Shown: positions 17,601-25,559, counted from the stretch's first letter. The stretch is DNA of 64,000 nt from Actinomadura rayongensis (GCF_009831215.1 NZ_WUTW01000010.1:1-64000), one strand, 5' to 3'. Numbers and translations are program-made. The notes: generated from the sequence alone by a model not told the origin.

Positions 17601-17997
17601 GGAGCTGTACGAGGCTCTGGTGGAGCACACGCTGGCGGCGCCGACGTTCGTCCGGGACTTCCCGGCGGAGACGTCGCCGCTGACGCGCCCGCACCGCGAC
17701 GACGCGCGCCTCGCCGAGAAGTGGGACCTCATCGTGTTCGGGCTCGAACTCGGCACCGCCTACTCCGAGCTGATCGACCCGGTGCTCCAGCGGCGGCGGC
17801 TCACCGAGCAGTCGCTCGCGGCGGCGGGCGGCGACCCCGAGGCGATGGAGCTGGACGAGGACTTCCTGCGCGCCCTGGAGTACGCCATGCCGCCCGCCGG
17901 GGGCATGGGCATGGGCATCGACCGGCTGCTCATCACGCTGACGGGCCGCTCAATCCGGGAGACGGTGCCGTTCCCGCTCGTCCGGCCCGGCCAGTGA
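14653..17997 (+). CDS. lysX: LysX: lysyl-tRNA synthetase fused to lysylphosphatidylglycerol synthase
   Basis: 1114 aa. Residues ~30-250 form six or more membrane helices; ~255-590 are the MprF/DUF2156 transferase domain that moves lysine from lysyl-tRNA to phosphatidylglycerol; ~670-760 are an OB-fold; the rest is a class II lysyl-tRNA synthetase with motif 2 (RNFRNEGVSHKHNPEF, ~870) and motif 3 (GMGMGIDRLL, ~1086). The product, lysyl-PG, lowers the membrane's negative charge and gives resistance to cationic peptides, as shown for LysX of Mycobacterium tuberculosis. ATG 14653 is used; ATG 14710, after a run of six G, is an alternative. The gene is alone on its strand. Confidence 0.96.
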   Translation: MDVTPGTKKTTRQSHDGGRMATNGLRGEGRSLIEASPTIFFWFTRLSGVLSLLSWVSYGLIIELTDIWALRWIGYLGWFPSVPVGLLWILLSMGVRRRKKAAWRLLVAVFGFYSALSAVGLVRAVFGAKQPEPYGLAVTAVVYGAALCLVIASRGQFTTLPDRRNRRLAVIVFTGLLIVTLGIGTLLVTLFDRDHSGGFWTHPLYAVAQTVLGPRVTGKPIDVDVPLWVDAILWLLGTGLLVVTFWALFRPGRRDAVLSAEEEIAARTLLAEYGDQDSLGYFALRRDKDVIVAPNGKAAIAYRVEGSVSLASGDPLGDPESWDQAIEAWLGECRAHAWIPGAVSVGERAARAYRRHGFDALELGDEAIIDLSEFSLDGREMRQVRQAVRRVERAGYTVRIRRHSQIPRWEMAELIRSANAWRGEETERGFSMALGRLGDPTDGRCVMVEAFDASGRLRGLLSFVPWGRTGLSLDLMRRDRAAENGLNEYMVAKLAEKAASVGAQQLSLNFAMLRSAFERGSQIGAGPVARLYYKLLSFASRFYQLESLYLANAKYLPLWRPRFICYRQSRHLVRLGVAYARAEGFLPSLSRPRLDRAAHAAPSDDLVARIQKIDADADARRAPRRRLSEQERVRYAKLDRIRAAGMEPYPLGFDRTDYAAGIRARFPALPPDTRTGETVSVAGRVVLAREHGQLIFVTLRDETDDLQVMLTADATGADALAAWKELIDLGDQVGVTGEVVTSRKGELSVLAATWKLTAKCLRPLPGKSSGLTDPEARVRQRYVDFIVNGDARAMLRMRGDAIGAVRDVLRERSYLEVETPMLQPVHGGAAARPFTTRINAYNMQLYLRIAPELYLKRLLVGGIGKVYELNRNFRNEGVSHKHNPEFTMLEAYEPYGNYDTMATLTRDLVLAASRAALGTTVLRRGDREVDLAAPWGEITVYGSVSDALGEEITPDTSLADVRRFAEARDVNVDPAWGQGRIVQELYEALVEHTLAAPTFVRDFPAETSPLTRPHRDDARLAEKWDLIVFGLELGTAYSELIDPVLQRRRLTEQSLAAAGGDPEAMELDEDFLRALEYAMPPAGGMGMGIDRLLITLTGRSIRETVPFPLVRPGQ

Positions 17998-18031
17998 CCA
18001 CCGCGCGTCCGGCCCGGTCGGTGAGCGCAGG

Positions 18032-18775
18032 TCAGAGCGTCTCTTCTACGGCGGGGGCGACGGGGAACTCGTGCCCGCAGGCCGGGCACTCGGTGTCGCC
18101 GAACAGGTGGCGGACGTGCTCGGCGAGGGCGGTGTGGCCCCGCTCGGCGAAGGCCGTGTGGAGGCGGGCGCCGAGGCCGTCCAGCGCGGCCGGGTCGGCG
18201 GGACGCAGCGGGGCGCGCGGGGTCGTCCGGCCGCGCACGTAGTCGCCGTCGCTCGCGAAGTAGCCGAGGCCGTCGTAGTCGAGGACGACGAACAGCGGCG
18301 TCTCGCAGTCCGGGCAGACCGCCTCGAACTCCTGCCCGGCGAGGCGGTCGAGGTGCTCGCTCCAGAACGGGACGCCCTCGAACGCCAGCAGCGCCCGGAG
18401 CAGGTAGACCGTGTCGTCGGGGCCGTCCGCGACGGCCAGCGCCTCGGTCGTGAGGGCGTGCAGCGTGTCCCGGTCGGCCACGCCGTCGTCCGACTCGACC
18501 GCGATGGCGGCGGCGAGGGCGAGGACCATGACCCGGTCGGCGGGATCCCAGGCCGCCGCGGCCTCGGTGAGCCGGGGCAGCGCGGCGAAGCTCGCCGAGT
18601 ACACCGTGCCCTGGTGGCACAGGCGGGACCACAGCTCGTCCCAGACGTCGGCGGTGCCGTCGGGGACGAGCGCGTCCAGCAGGGCCGGGACGTCCTCCGC
18701 CGTGCCGTAGGCGTGCTCCAGGTTCGGCCAGTCGGGTTCTTCCACGCGCCGGACGTTACCCGGCGCCGCCGACAC
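18032..18775 (-). CDS. Conserved hypothetical protein with two CxxC pairs
   Basis: 247 aa. I do not recognise a named family. The N-terminal ~150 residues are alpha-helical and repeat-like (ALVPDGTADVWDELWSRLCH, then FAALPRLTEAAA), suggestive of HEAT-like helices. Two CPxC motifs, CPDC near residue 160 and CPAC near 230, could bind zinc. Homologous proteins occur in many actinomycetes without a known role. The GTG at 18775 overlaps the end of the upstream SDR gene by 20 bases; GTG 18745 is an alternative start that avoids this. Confidence 0.65.
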   Translation of the reverse strand: MSAAPGNVRRVEEPDWPNLEHAYGTAEDVPALLDALVPDGTADVWDELWSRLCHQGTVYSASFAALPRLTEAAAAWDPADRVMVLALAAAIAVESDDGVADRDTLHALTTEALAVADGPDDTVYLLRALLAFEGVPFWSEHLDRLAGQEFEAVCPDCETPLFVVLDYDGLGYFASDGDYVRGRTTPRAPLRPADPAALDGLGARLHTAFAERGHTALAEHVRHLFGDTECPACGHEFPVAPAVEETL

Positions 18776-19646
18776 TCCGCTCGGCGGCGGCGCCGCCCGC
18801 GCCGACCAGGCGGGTGTTGGCGCCCGCGGCCAGCCAGCGGTCCTCGAACTCGGCCAGGCGGCGCCGCGCGAACCGCGTCACGACCGTCGGGACGACCGCG
18901 CGGGCGGCCTGGAGCGCGGGCAGCCACGCCTGGCCGTACACGTGCGGGCTGCGCCGGACGATCCCGCGCGCCAGCCGCTCGGCGGTCGGCTCCAGCGGGT
19001 AGGTGCGGTTGGCGGGGAACGGCAGGGACGCGCGCATGTCGCGGAGCGCGGCGTCCTGGTCGGCGCCGCGCACCATGTCGGTGTCGGTCCAGCTCAGGTA
19101 GCCGATGCCGACCGTCACGCCGTGCGGGGCCAGCTCGGCGCGCAGGGAGTGCGCGAACGCCTCGACGCCGGCCTTGCTCGCGCAGTAGGCGGCCATCATC
19201 GGCGCGGCGCACAGCGCGGCGAGCGACGCCACCTGGAAGAAGTGGCCCTTCGTCTCGCGCAGCGCGGGGACGAACGCGCGGGCGGTCGTCACGCTGCCGA
19301 GCAGGTTGACCTCGACGACGCGGGCGAACGTCGCGGCGTCGGAGTACTGGACGGGGCCGCCGGTCGCGATGCCCGCGTTGGCGACGACCAGGTCGATCCG
19401 GCCGAAGCGCGCGGCGACCTCCGCCGCCGTCGCGTGCATGGCGGCGTCGTCGGTGACGTCGACGGTCCAGTGGGCGGCGTCCGGGCCGCAGCTCTGCGCG
19501 GCGGCGGCCAGTTCCTCGGGCTCCAGGCCGAGCAGCGCGACGCGGGCGCCCCGCCGGGCGAGCGACCTGGCCAGCAGCAGGCCGAGACCGCGTGCCGCTC
19601 CCGTTACCACCGCCACCTGGCCGGAAAGGTCTCCGTTTCGGGTCAT
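18756..19646 (-). CDS. Short-chain dehydrogenase/reductase
   Basis: 296 aa from ATG 19646. Classical SDR features: cofactor motif TGAARGLG (residues ~15-22), NAG (VVANAGIA), the active-site serine region (VASLAAL) and YCASK with catalytic Tyr/Lys near residue 155. An oxidoreductase acting on an alcohol or ketone with NAD(P)H. The C-terminal ~60 residues (RSPHVYGQAWLPALQAARAV) are longer than in the smallest SDRs and match actinomycete SDRs annotated only as oxidoreductases. It lies downstream of a MerR gene with an operator-like inverted repeat between them, so MerR control is likely. Confidence 0.88.
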   Translation of the reverse strand: MTRNGDLSGQVAVVTGAARGLGLLLARSLARRGARVALLGLEPEELAAAAQSCGPDAAHWTVDVTDDAAMHATAAEVAARFGRIDLVVANAGIATGGPVQYSDAATFARVVEVNLLGSVTTARAFVPALRETKGHFFQVASLAALCAAPMMAAYCASKAGVEAFAHSLRAELAPHGVTVGIGYLSWTDTDMVRGADQDAALRDMRASLPFPANRTYPLEPTAERLARGIVRRSPHVYGQAWLPALQAARAVVPTVVTRFARRRLAEFEDRWLAAGANTRLVGAGGAAAERSVGGAG

Positions 19647-19684
19647 CTCGGGTGCACCTGCCCTGCGTCTACGTCTCGATCCCA

Positions 19685-19699
19685 GCTCCAACTGGGAGC
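19685..19699 (-). promoter_or_regulatory. MerR-type operator before the SDR gene
   Basis: A perfect inverted repeat, gctcc-aactg-ggagc, lies in the 75-base gap between the MerR gene and the SDR gene, about 40 bases upstream of the SDR start. MerR regulators bind dyads placed within promoters, so this is the best candidate site for the product of the neighbouring MerR gene. Confidence 0.5.
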
Positions 19700-19721
19700 G
19701 TAGACCACGGGCTGCGTGCTG

Positions 19722-20468
19722 TCAGCCCCCGGGCGGCGGGGTGCCGAGCCGCGCTCGCAGCTCGGCTGCCTCCCGGGTGATCCGGCGGTCCATCGCGCGG
19801 CCGAAGTGCTCGTCGGCGACCGTCCGGGCCACCGGGCGCAGCCGGTCCACGACGGCCGCGAGGCGTTCCAGCTCGGCGTGCGTCGGGGGTTCCGGCAGGC
19901 GGTCGACCAGGTGGGTCCGGACGAGCTGCACGAACCCGAACGCCATCCGGTCGTAGGCGGCCTCCAGCTCCCACGAGATCGCGAGGATGGACCGCAGCGG
20001 GATCCCGGCGCGGACCAGCTCGGCCGTCGCGTCGAGCAGGCGGCGGCTCGTGTGCAGGACGCGGTCGCCGTCCAGGACCAGGTAGCCGAGTTCGACGGCC
20101 TCGCGCAGCGTCTCGTCGGTGATCTGCTCGCCGAACAGCTCCGCCAGCTCGGCCGGGGAGATCTCGGTGGGGGTCTGCTCGGCCCAGGGGGCGGACGTCC
20201 ACTCGTAGCCGAGCAGTTCGGTCACGTCCCGGCCCTGGCCCGCCGCCGCGAACAGCTCCTCGATGCCGTCCAGGCGGTGGCCGCGCTCGACCAGCTCGCC
20301 GATCAGCCGCAGCCGGTCCAGGTGCGCCGTCGAGTACCACGCGGTGCGGCCCCGGCGCACCGGCGGGGGCAGCAGCCGCCGCTCCTGGTAGTAGCGCAGC
20401 GTCCGGACCGGCACGCCCGCCGCGGCGGCCAGCTCCTCCACCCGGTACTCGGCCCGTGTCTCGTCCAT
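19722..20468 (-). CDS. MerR-family transcriptional regulator
   Basis: 248 aa from ATG 20468. The N-terminal winged helix-turn-helix is typical (YRVEELAAAAGVPVRTLRYY, residues ~8-27, then RRLLPPPVRRGRTAWYS). The C-terminal ~150 residues are helical with no cysteine or other obvious metal site, and similar to actinomycete MerR proteins whose effector is unknown. The next gene on the same strand is the SDR at 18756, and an inverted repeat separates them, so this is likely a local activator-repressor of that gene. Confidence 0.9.
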   Translation of the reverse strand: MDETRAEYRVEELAAAAGVPVRTLRYYQERRLLPPPVRRGRTAWYSTAHLDRLRLIGELVERGHRLDGIEELFAAAGQGRDVTELLGYEWTSAPWAEQTPTEISPAELAELFGEQITDETLREAVELGYLVLDGDRVLHTSRRLLDATAELVRAGIPLRSILAISWELEAAYDRMAFGFVQLVRTHLVDRLPEPPTHAELERLAAVVDRLRPVARTVADEHFGRAMDRRITREAAELRARLGTPPPGG

Positions 20469-20500
20469 GCCCGGGAGGATACGGGCACCCTTCCCCGAGG

Positions 20501-23500
20501 TCAGTCGACGCTGGCGCGGTAGGTCTCGACGGCGAAGCGCAGGCGCGCCTCGACCAGGCCGTCCTCGCTCGGCGGGCAGGACAGCTCGCGGCGCGCGCGC
20601 TCGACCAGCGCGTCGTCGTCGGCGCCGGGGTCCTCGGCGGCGAGCTGCGCGACCAGCGCCAGCAGCTCGGGACGCTTGTAGGTCACGATCGACCGGCCGT
20701 GCCGCTCGGACTCGTCCGGACGCTCGGGCTCGGGGCCGGGCTCGTCGGCCAGCGACCGCACCTTCGCGAACCGGTTGCGCAGCATCGTGTAGAGCGTCGT
20801 GGTCGGGGTGACGAGGTCGCGCAGCGCGGGCGGCAGCGCGTCCGGCGACGGGGACCGCTCGGGCGGCGGCAGCGGCGGGCCCGCCTCGCCGAGCAGCACC
20901 ACGCGCGGCGCGAGCCAGAGCAGGAACAGCGCCTCGGCGCCCGCGCCGTGCTCGCCGTCGACGAGGACGACGTCGAAGGAGTCCGGGCCGGGCGGCAGGA
21001 CGTCGGGGACCTGCCAGAGCGGCACGATCCACGCCGGGACGACCCCGGGCCGGTCGCTCCACGCCTGCCACGCGCGGGCGGCGGTCAGCTCGGCGGCGAG
21101 CGCGCGGTGCCGGTCGGCGGCCTCGGCGGCGTCCGCGCGCAGCGTCTCCGGCGACGGCGCGGCGGGCGCGGGGCCGGGGAGCGCGGCGGCGCGCCACGCC
21201 TCGTCCCAGCTCGCGACCCGGTCCGTCCAGTCCGCGCCGCCGGCGCGGAGCCGGTCGGCCAGCTCGGCGTGGACGAACTCGACGCGCTCCAGCAGCTCGT
21301 CCCGGCGGAGCTGCGCGGCGCGCCGGTGCCGGGCCTCGGCGAGCGCGGCCAGCGCGCGTCCGTACGCGGCGGCGTCGCGGGCGTCGATCGCGGCGCGCGC
21401 GGCGGTCAGCTCGGGCGGGTCGCTGCGCGAGACGGGGATGGAGTCGCGCAGCGCGGCGAGGTCGCCCGCCGCCCGCTCGATGCCCTGGCCGAGCAGGACG
21501 TGCTCCAGCCCCGCCGAGTAGCCGTACCACTGGAGCGGATGGGTGATCGGGATCGGCAGCCCGACGGCGGCGATCAGCTCGACCGACTCTTCCACCGCCG
21601 GCTTCACCGACCGCACCCGCTCCAGCCGCAGATGGGCGCGGCGGAACCGCGCGACGCGCTCGGGCAGCGGGACGTCGGCGGGGAACGACACGCCCGCGTC
21701 CTCCCACGCCGCCTGGAGTTCCCGGCAGGTCAGCAGGACCATGACGTGGGTGTGCAGGGCGTCCAGGCGGTCGACGGTGACGACGGCCTCGCCGTCCACG
21801 AAGCAGCCCGCGAGCAGTTCCGTCGGGCGGTGGACGGGCACCCGCAGCACCCCGCGCCGGGGCGCGACGCCCGCCGCGATCTGGCCGCGCAGCTCGCGGG
21901 CGTCGGCGGCGAGCAGGCGCAGCGGCGGGTCGCCGGGGGGCAGCTCGATCAGCCGTCCGGCGATCGTCTCCAGCGCCGCCGCGGCCTCCTCGGCGCGGTC
22001 GGTCAGCTCCTCCACCCGCGACCAGACGCCCGGACGGCGCCGGGCCAGCAGGTCGGTGAACGCGCGGACGGTCGGGTCGGTGTGCTTCCACCCCGCCGGA
22101 TGCCCGGTCAGGCCGAGGTCGCGCAGCGCCGCGTTGACGACCATCGCGCGCGCGTCGAGCTGGGCGAGGACGCTCGTGTCGCAGCGGCGCAGCGCGGCGG
22201 ACACCTCGGTGTCGGCGGCGCCCGCGCGCTCGGCGGCGGCGGCCTCCGCCTCGATGAGCGTCCGGACGTAGGGGGCGCTCGGCAGCGTGCCCGGGTCGAC
22301 GTCGCGGTGCCCGGTGCGGTCGGGGCCCCGGTCGGCGAGCAGCCGGACCAGCTCGGCGGCCTCGGGCGCGCTGATCGGCGGCGTCTCCGGCAGCCCCGGA
22401 CGCGGCGGGATCCAGGACGGGACGGCGGCGGGCTCGTCCCCGGCCTCCACCCGGTCGAGGCGTTGGCGCAGGTCGGCGGCCTCGTGTTCGGCGTCGGCGA
22501 CGCGGGCGGCCAGCTCGTCCACGCGGCGGCGTTGCTCGGCCGGGTCGGCGCCCGCCGCGCGGCCCCGGATCGCCTCGGCGACCAGGCCGGACGTCGTCGG
22601 CAGCGCGCACAGCTCGGCGATGCCGGGCGCGAGGGCGGCGTGCAGGCGGGCGGCGGACGCGGCGTCGGCGGTGACGGCGAGGACCCGGCTCCCCCGGCCG
22701 AGCAGTTCGGCGACGAGCCGGGGCGTGTCGGTCTCCTCGGCGCTGAGCAGCGGGGACGGCGCGTCGGCGGCGAGCAGCGCGCCGAACCCGGCGGGCAGCC
22801 AGGGCTGGGCGATGATCTCGTCGTAGTAGGCGGCGACGGCGGCGCGTCCGGGCGGGCGGACGACCAGCGCCGGGGCCAGCCGCAGCCGCGCCGCCGGGAC
22901 GGACCCTTGGTGCTCGGGCGCCCAGTCCTCGCGGAACGCGATGTCCTCGTCGGCGAACGCGACGCCGCTCCATTTGCGCAGGACGTCCGAGACCGACGCG
23001 TTCAGCCCGAACCCGCGTCCGTTCTCGACGGCGTCGCGGACCCACGCGGTGCGGTCGGGGGTGAAGCCCGGCACGCCGTCGAGCAGTTCGCGGTCGCGCA
23101 GGCCGGTGGCGCCGGACAGCACGACGTCGACGCGCTCGGACCGCTCGTCCACCACGATCCGGACGGGCGTCGCCAGCAGGTGGTCGCGGACGGCGCCGCG
23201 CGTGAACAGCCCGGTCGCGAGCACGACCTCGTCGCCGCGCACGGCGGCGAGGTCGCGCAGGGTGCGGTACCAGTGCCGCAGCGCCAGCCACCCGTCGAAC
23301 TCCTCGATGACGGCGGGCGGGCTGAGCGGGATCATCGGGACGCTGAACAGGACGTCGCCGGGGCCCGCGTCGGTCTCGACGTAGACGTCCCCGGGCAGCT
23401 CGGCCAGCCAGTGGACGCGCTCGTAGGCGGCGAGGTCCCGCGCCGGGCCGCGGCGGGCGCGCGCGAGGTCCCGCAGGAACCGCAGCAGCGGTCCCCGATC

Positions 23501-23524
23501 GGCCCCCGGCCCCTCCTCAGGCAC
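20501..23524 (-). CDS. Degenerate SF1-helicase-like protein
   Basis: 1007 aa from GTG 23524, which has a GGGAAGGGAG ribosome site; the frame extends to 23659 without a better one. Its architecture matches the actinomycete Dna2/NAM7-like SF1 helicases of ~1000 aa: an N-terminal domain, then a motor split by a long helical insert (~residues 350-810). The key motifs are missing. Where GPPGTGKT is expected before ELLGRGSRVLAVTADAASA the sequence reads SAEETDTP, and Walker B reads DVVLVDGEHG in place of DEAS. The later region VVLLGEAGPPLPP echoes motif III (GDxxQLPP). It is therefore unlikely to hydrolyse ATP. Role unknown; it stands alone. Confidence 0.65.
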   Translation of the reverse strand: MPEEGPGADRGPLLRFLRDLARARRGPARDLAAYERVHWLAELPGDVYVETDAGPGDVLFSVPMIPLSPPAVIEEFDGWLALRHWYRTLRDLAAVRGDEVVLATGLFTRGAVRDHLLATPVRIVVDERSERVDVVLSGATGLRDRELLDGVPGFTPDRTAWVRDAVENGRGFGLNASVSDVLRKWSGVAFADEDIAFREDWAPEHQGSVPAARLRLAPALVVRPPGRAAVAAYYDEIIAQPWLPAGFGALLAADAPSPLLSAEETDTPRLVAELLGRGSRVLAVTADAASAARLHAALAPGIAELCALPTTSGLVAEAIRGRAAGADPAEQRRRVDELAARVADAEHEAADLRQRLDRVEAGDEPAAVPSWIPPRPGLPETPPISAPEAAELVRLLADRGPDRTGHRDVDPGTLPSAPYVRTLIEAEAAAAERAGAADTEVSAALRRCDTSVLAQLDARAMVVNAALRDLGLTGHPAGWKHTDPTVRAFTDLLARRRPGVWSRVEELTDRAEEAAAALETIAGRLIELPPGDPPLRLLAADARELRGQIAAGVAPRRGVLRVPVHRPTELLAGCFVDGEAVVTVDRLDALHTHVMVLLTCRELQAAWEDAGVSFPADVPLPERVARFRRAHLRLERVRSVKPAVEESVELIAAVGLPIPITHPLQWYGYSAGLEHVLLGQGIERAAGDLAALRDSIPVSRSDPPELTAARAAIDARDAAAYGRALAALAEARHRRAAQLRRDELLERVEFVHAELADRLRAGGADWTDRVASWDEAWRAAALPGPAPAAPSPETLRADAAEAADRHRALAAELTAARAWQAWSDRPGVVPAWIVPLWQVPDVLPPGPDSFDVVLVDGEHGAGAEALFLLWLAPRVVLLGEAGPPLPPPERSPSPDALPPALRDLVTPTTTLYTMLRNRFAKVRSLADEPGPEPERPDESERHGRSIVTYKRPELLALVAQLAAEDPGADDDALVERARRELSCPPSEDGLVEARLRFAVETYRASVD

Positions 23525-23697
23525 CGCGGCTCCCTTCCCCCTGCACGTCGCTGAGCCCGATCTAACACCCTGCGCCGACGGCTTCCAAGAGACGAAGAAT
23601 GATCTTGCTGCACGGGACAGGGAGCCGTCGGCGTCCTGTGGCGCGCGACACTGGCGCACCGGACGGGCTCATGCTATGCGACCGCGAACCCCGCAGG

Positions 23698-24360
23698 TCA
23701 GGCGCGGGCGAGCAGAGATGAGAGGGTGGTCAGGTCGTCCAGGACGTAGGTCGCCTCGGCGAGCGCCGGATCGCCGGACTGGATGTGCCCCCACGGCCCC
23801 CGGCGCAGGAACGCCGCCTGCATCCCGAAGGCCAGGGCGGGCAGCACGTCGTTGTCGACCCGGTCGCCGACGTACAGGATGCGCTCCGCCGGGACGTCCG
23901 CCAGCCGCGCGCAGCGGGCGAAGAACTCCGGGTCGGGCTTCTCGACGCCCCACGCGGCGGAGATGCCGACGACGTCGGCGGGCAGGTCCAGCGCGGCGAT
24001 CTGCTCGACGGCGGCGAACGGCTGGTTGCCCGCGATCCCCACGAAGAGGCCCTGGGCACGCAGCGCGGCGAGGCAGGCGCGGGCGTCGGGGTACAGGTCG
24101 GACGCGCCGAAGCCGTTCGGGACGCCCGCCTCCGCTCTGAGTTTCTCCTCGCGGTCCAGGTCGAAGCCGGGACGGAAGTGGCGGAACGCGTCCATCGCGG
24201 TGCCGCCCGTCGCGAGGAACGCGCCGAGCCGGGTGAGGAAGGTGTGGCGCGGGACGTCCAGCCAGTCGGCCCAGCGGCCGTAGATCTCGTTCTCGCTGAT
24301 CAGCGTCTCGCCGACGTCGAAGAAGACCGCTTCGACCGGCGCGGGGGGCGACGGCGTCAC
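23698..24360 (-). CDS. HAD-superfamily hydrolase
   Basis: 220 aa from GTG 24360, overlapping the upstream MBL-fold gene by 4 bases (GTGA). HAD motif I is FFDVGETL, motif II IAGNQ near residue 115, motif III the lysine in WGVEKPDP, and motif IV YVGDRVDNDVLPA. In motif I the second Asp of DxD is replaced by Gly, a variant seen in many class IA members; phosphatase activity is therefore uncertain. The substrate is not predictable. It forms a two-gene operon with the MBL-fold protein. Confidence 0.85.
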   Translation of the reverse strand: MTPSPPAPVEAVFFDVGETLISENEIYGRWADWLDVPRHTFLTRLGAFLATGGTAMDAFRHFRPGFDLDREEKLRAEAGVPNGFGASDLYPDARACLAALRAQGLFVGIAGNQPFAAVEQIAALDLPADVVGISAAWGVEKPDPEFFARCARLADVPAERILYVGDRVDNDVLPALAFGMQAAFLRRGPWGHIQSGDPALAEATYVLDDLTTLSSLLARA

Positions 24361-25010
24361 GGCAGGTCGACCGACTCCCCGGGCGCGAGGCGGCGGAAGT
24401 CGCCGCCGACGTCCTCGCCGGCCTTGCCGACGTGCATGGTGACGACCGGGAGGCCGTTCTCGTTCAGCAGCCCGTCGTGGATGGCGAACGCGCGGGCCGG
24501 ACGGATCGCCCGGACGTACTCGTACATCTCCGGAACCTTCATCCACGGCGCGTTGGCGGGCAGGCACAGCGTCGGGACGGGCTCGTCCGGGACGGTCAGC
24601 GCGTCGCCGGGGTGGAACACCTCGCCGTCCACCAGGAAGCCCGTGTTCGGGATCGGCGGTACGTCCGGGTGCAGGATCTCGTGGTCGCGCCCGTAGACGT
24701 GGACGTCGAAGCCCGCGACCGTCACCGCGTCGCCGTGCCCGACCTCGTGGACGCGCTTGCCCGCGTCGGCGATCTGCGCGGCCACGGCGCGGGACGCCCA
24801 CACTTCGAGGCGCGGGTCGTCGGCGAGGGCCTGCCGGACGCGTTCGGGGACGAAGTGGTCGAAGTGCTCGTGCGTGAGCAGGATCGCGTCCGCTCCGTCG
24901 AGGATGCCCGGTTCATCGCTGAAGGCGCCCGGGTCGATGACGATGGCCCGTCCGTCCTTCTCCAGCCGCACGCACGCGTGGCCGAACTTGGTGAGACGCA
25001 TGATCGCCAT
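24357..25010 (-). CDS. MBL-fold metallohydrolase (UlaG-like)
   Basis: 217 aa. It has the metallo-beta-lactamase-fold zinc motif LLTHEHFDHF (residues ~44-53), a VIDPGAF segment and later metal ligands in FHPGDALTV and FAIHDGLLN. The size and the MRLTKFGHACVRLE start are typical of L-ascorbate-6-phosphate lactonase-like (UlaG) hydrolases, a group with diverse small substrates. ATG 25001 is an alternative to ATG 25010. Its stop overlaps the HAD hydrolase start, so the two are translationally coupled. Confidence 0.88.
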   Translation of the reverse strand: MAIMRLTKFGHACVRLEKDGRAIVIDPGAFSDEPGILDGADAILLTHEHFDHFVPERVRQALADDPRLEVWASRAVAAQIADAGKRVHEVGHGDAVTVAGFDVHVYGRDHEILHPDVPPIPNTGFLVDGEVFHPGDALTVPDEPVPTLCLPANAPWMKVPEMYEYVRAIRPARAFAIHDGLLNENGLPVVTMHVGKAGEDVGGDFRRLAPGESVDLP

Positions 25011-25032
25011 TCTTTCACGCGGGCCCGCGAGG

Positions 25033-25149
25033 TCAGCGGGCGGCGAGCACGACGAGCAGGACCGCGACGGCGAGCGCGAGCAGCGTCAGGGCGCAGAACG
25101 CGGCGACGACCGCGCAGCCCAGCCAGCGGGGACGGTCGTCGGAGGTCAC
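25033..25149 (-). CDS. Small single-helix membrane protein
   Basis: A 38-aa frame from GTG 25149 to TGA 25033: VTSDDRPRWLGC, then one long hydrophobic helix (AVVAAFCALTLLALAVAVLL) and LAAR at the end. The orientation with acidic-basic N-terminus and hydrophobic remainder is typical of small actinomycete membrane proteins. No ribosome site is obvious, and it ends 23 bases before the MBL-fold gene. Function unknown; the call rests on frame and composition only. Confidence 0.4.
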   Translation of the reverse strand: MTSDDRPRWLGCAVVAAFCALTLLALAVAVLLVVLAAR

Positions 25150-25167
25150 GGCCGTAGCCTGCCAGAC

Positions 25168-25199
25168 GCCGCCGGGGCCGGAGTCCCGGCCCCGGCGGC
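25168..25199 (-). terminator. Perfect 14-bp hairpin after the IscA-like gene
   Basis: The arms at 25168-25181 (gccgccggggccgg) and 25186-25199 (ccggccccggcggc) are perfectly complementary with a 4-base loop, agtc. It lies 6 bases past the stop of the IscA-like gene. No T-run follows, as usual for actinomycetes. Confidence 0.75.
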
Positions 25200-25204
25200 G
25201 TGCG

Positions 25205-25498
25205 TCAGACGGGCTCGGTGCCGTCGGCGATGGTGAACGCCACGTCCCCCTGCGGGTCCACCTGCGCGTCGAGCGTCTTGTCGTTGAGCAGGACCGCCAC
25301 CTCGGGGTCCAGGTAGACCTTCGCGCCCTCGGCCTCGACGACCTCGTCGCCCGCCTCGGGCGCGGGCGCCACCGACAGGCGCAGGGCGTCGGAGCCGTTG
25401 AGGCCGGACTCGATGCGGATGCCGGTGTCCGGCGGCAGTTGCGGGTCCGCGGTGACGGTCCGGATGACCTGGACGGCTCCGGTGGTGAGCGTCAGCAT
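25205..25498 (-). CDS. IscA/HesB-like protein lacking all cysteines
   Basis: 97 aa from ATG 25498, with an AAGGGAG ribosome site. The fold pattern of A-type Fe-S carriers is recognisable: LTTGAVQVIRTV, then GIRIESGLNGSDALRLSVA, a VYLDPEVAVLL strand-turn and a final strand. The three cysteines that bind iron or clusters in IscA (one mid-protein and the C-terminal CGC) are all absent; the protein contains no cysteine. Related HesB-like proteins of actinomycetes share this. It cannot work as a classical Fe-S scaffold; its real role is unknown. Confidence 0.75.
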   Translation of the reverse strand: MLTLTTGAVQVIRTVTADPQLPPDTGIRIESGLNGSDALRLSVAPAPEAGDEVVEAEGAKVYLDPEVAVLLNDKTLDAQVDPQGDVAFTIADGTEPV

Positions 25499-25559
25499 GT
25501 GGGCAGGCTCCCTTGAAAGGCTCATCGGACCTGACCCACCCTCCCCGGGCCTCCCGGCA

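Noticed and set aside
14590-17694. Minus-strand open frame of 1034 codons opposite lysX
   Set aside because: Shadow of the lysX codon pattern at high GC; no domains, whereas lysX shows all class II synthetase motifs.
20456-23554. Plus-strand open frame of 1032 codons opposite the helicase-like gene
   Set aside because: Composition is Arg/Gly/Val-rich with no motif; the minus-strand frame has recognisable helicase-family segments and a good ribosome site.
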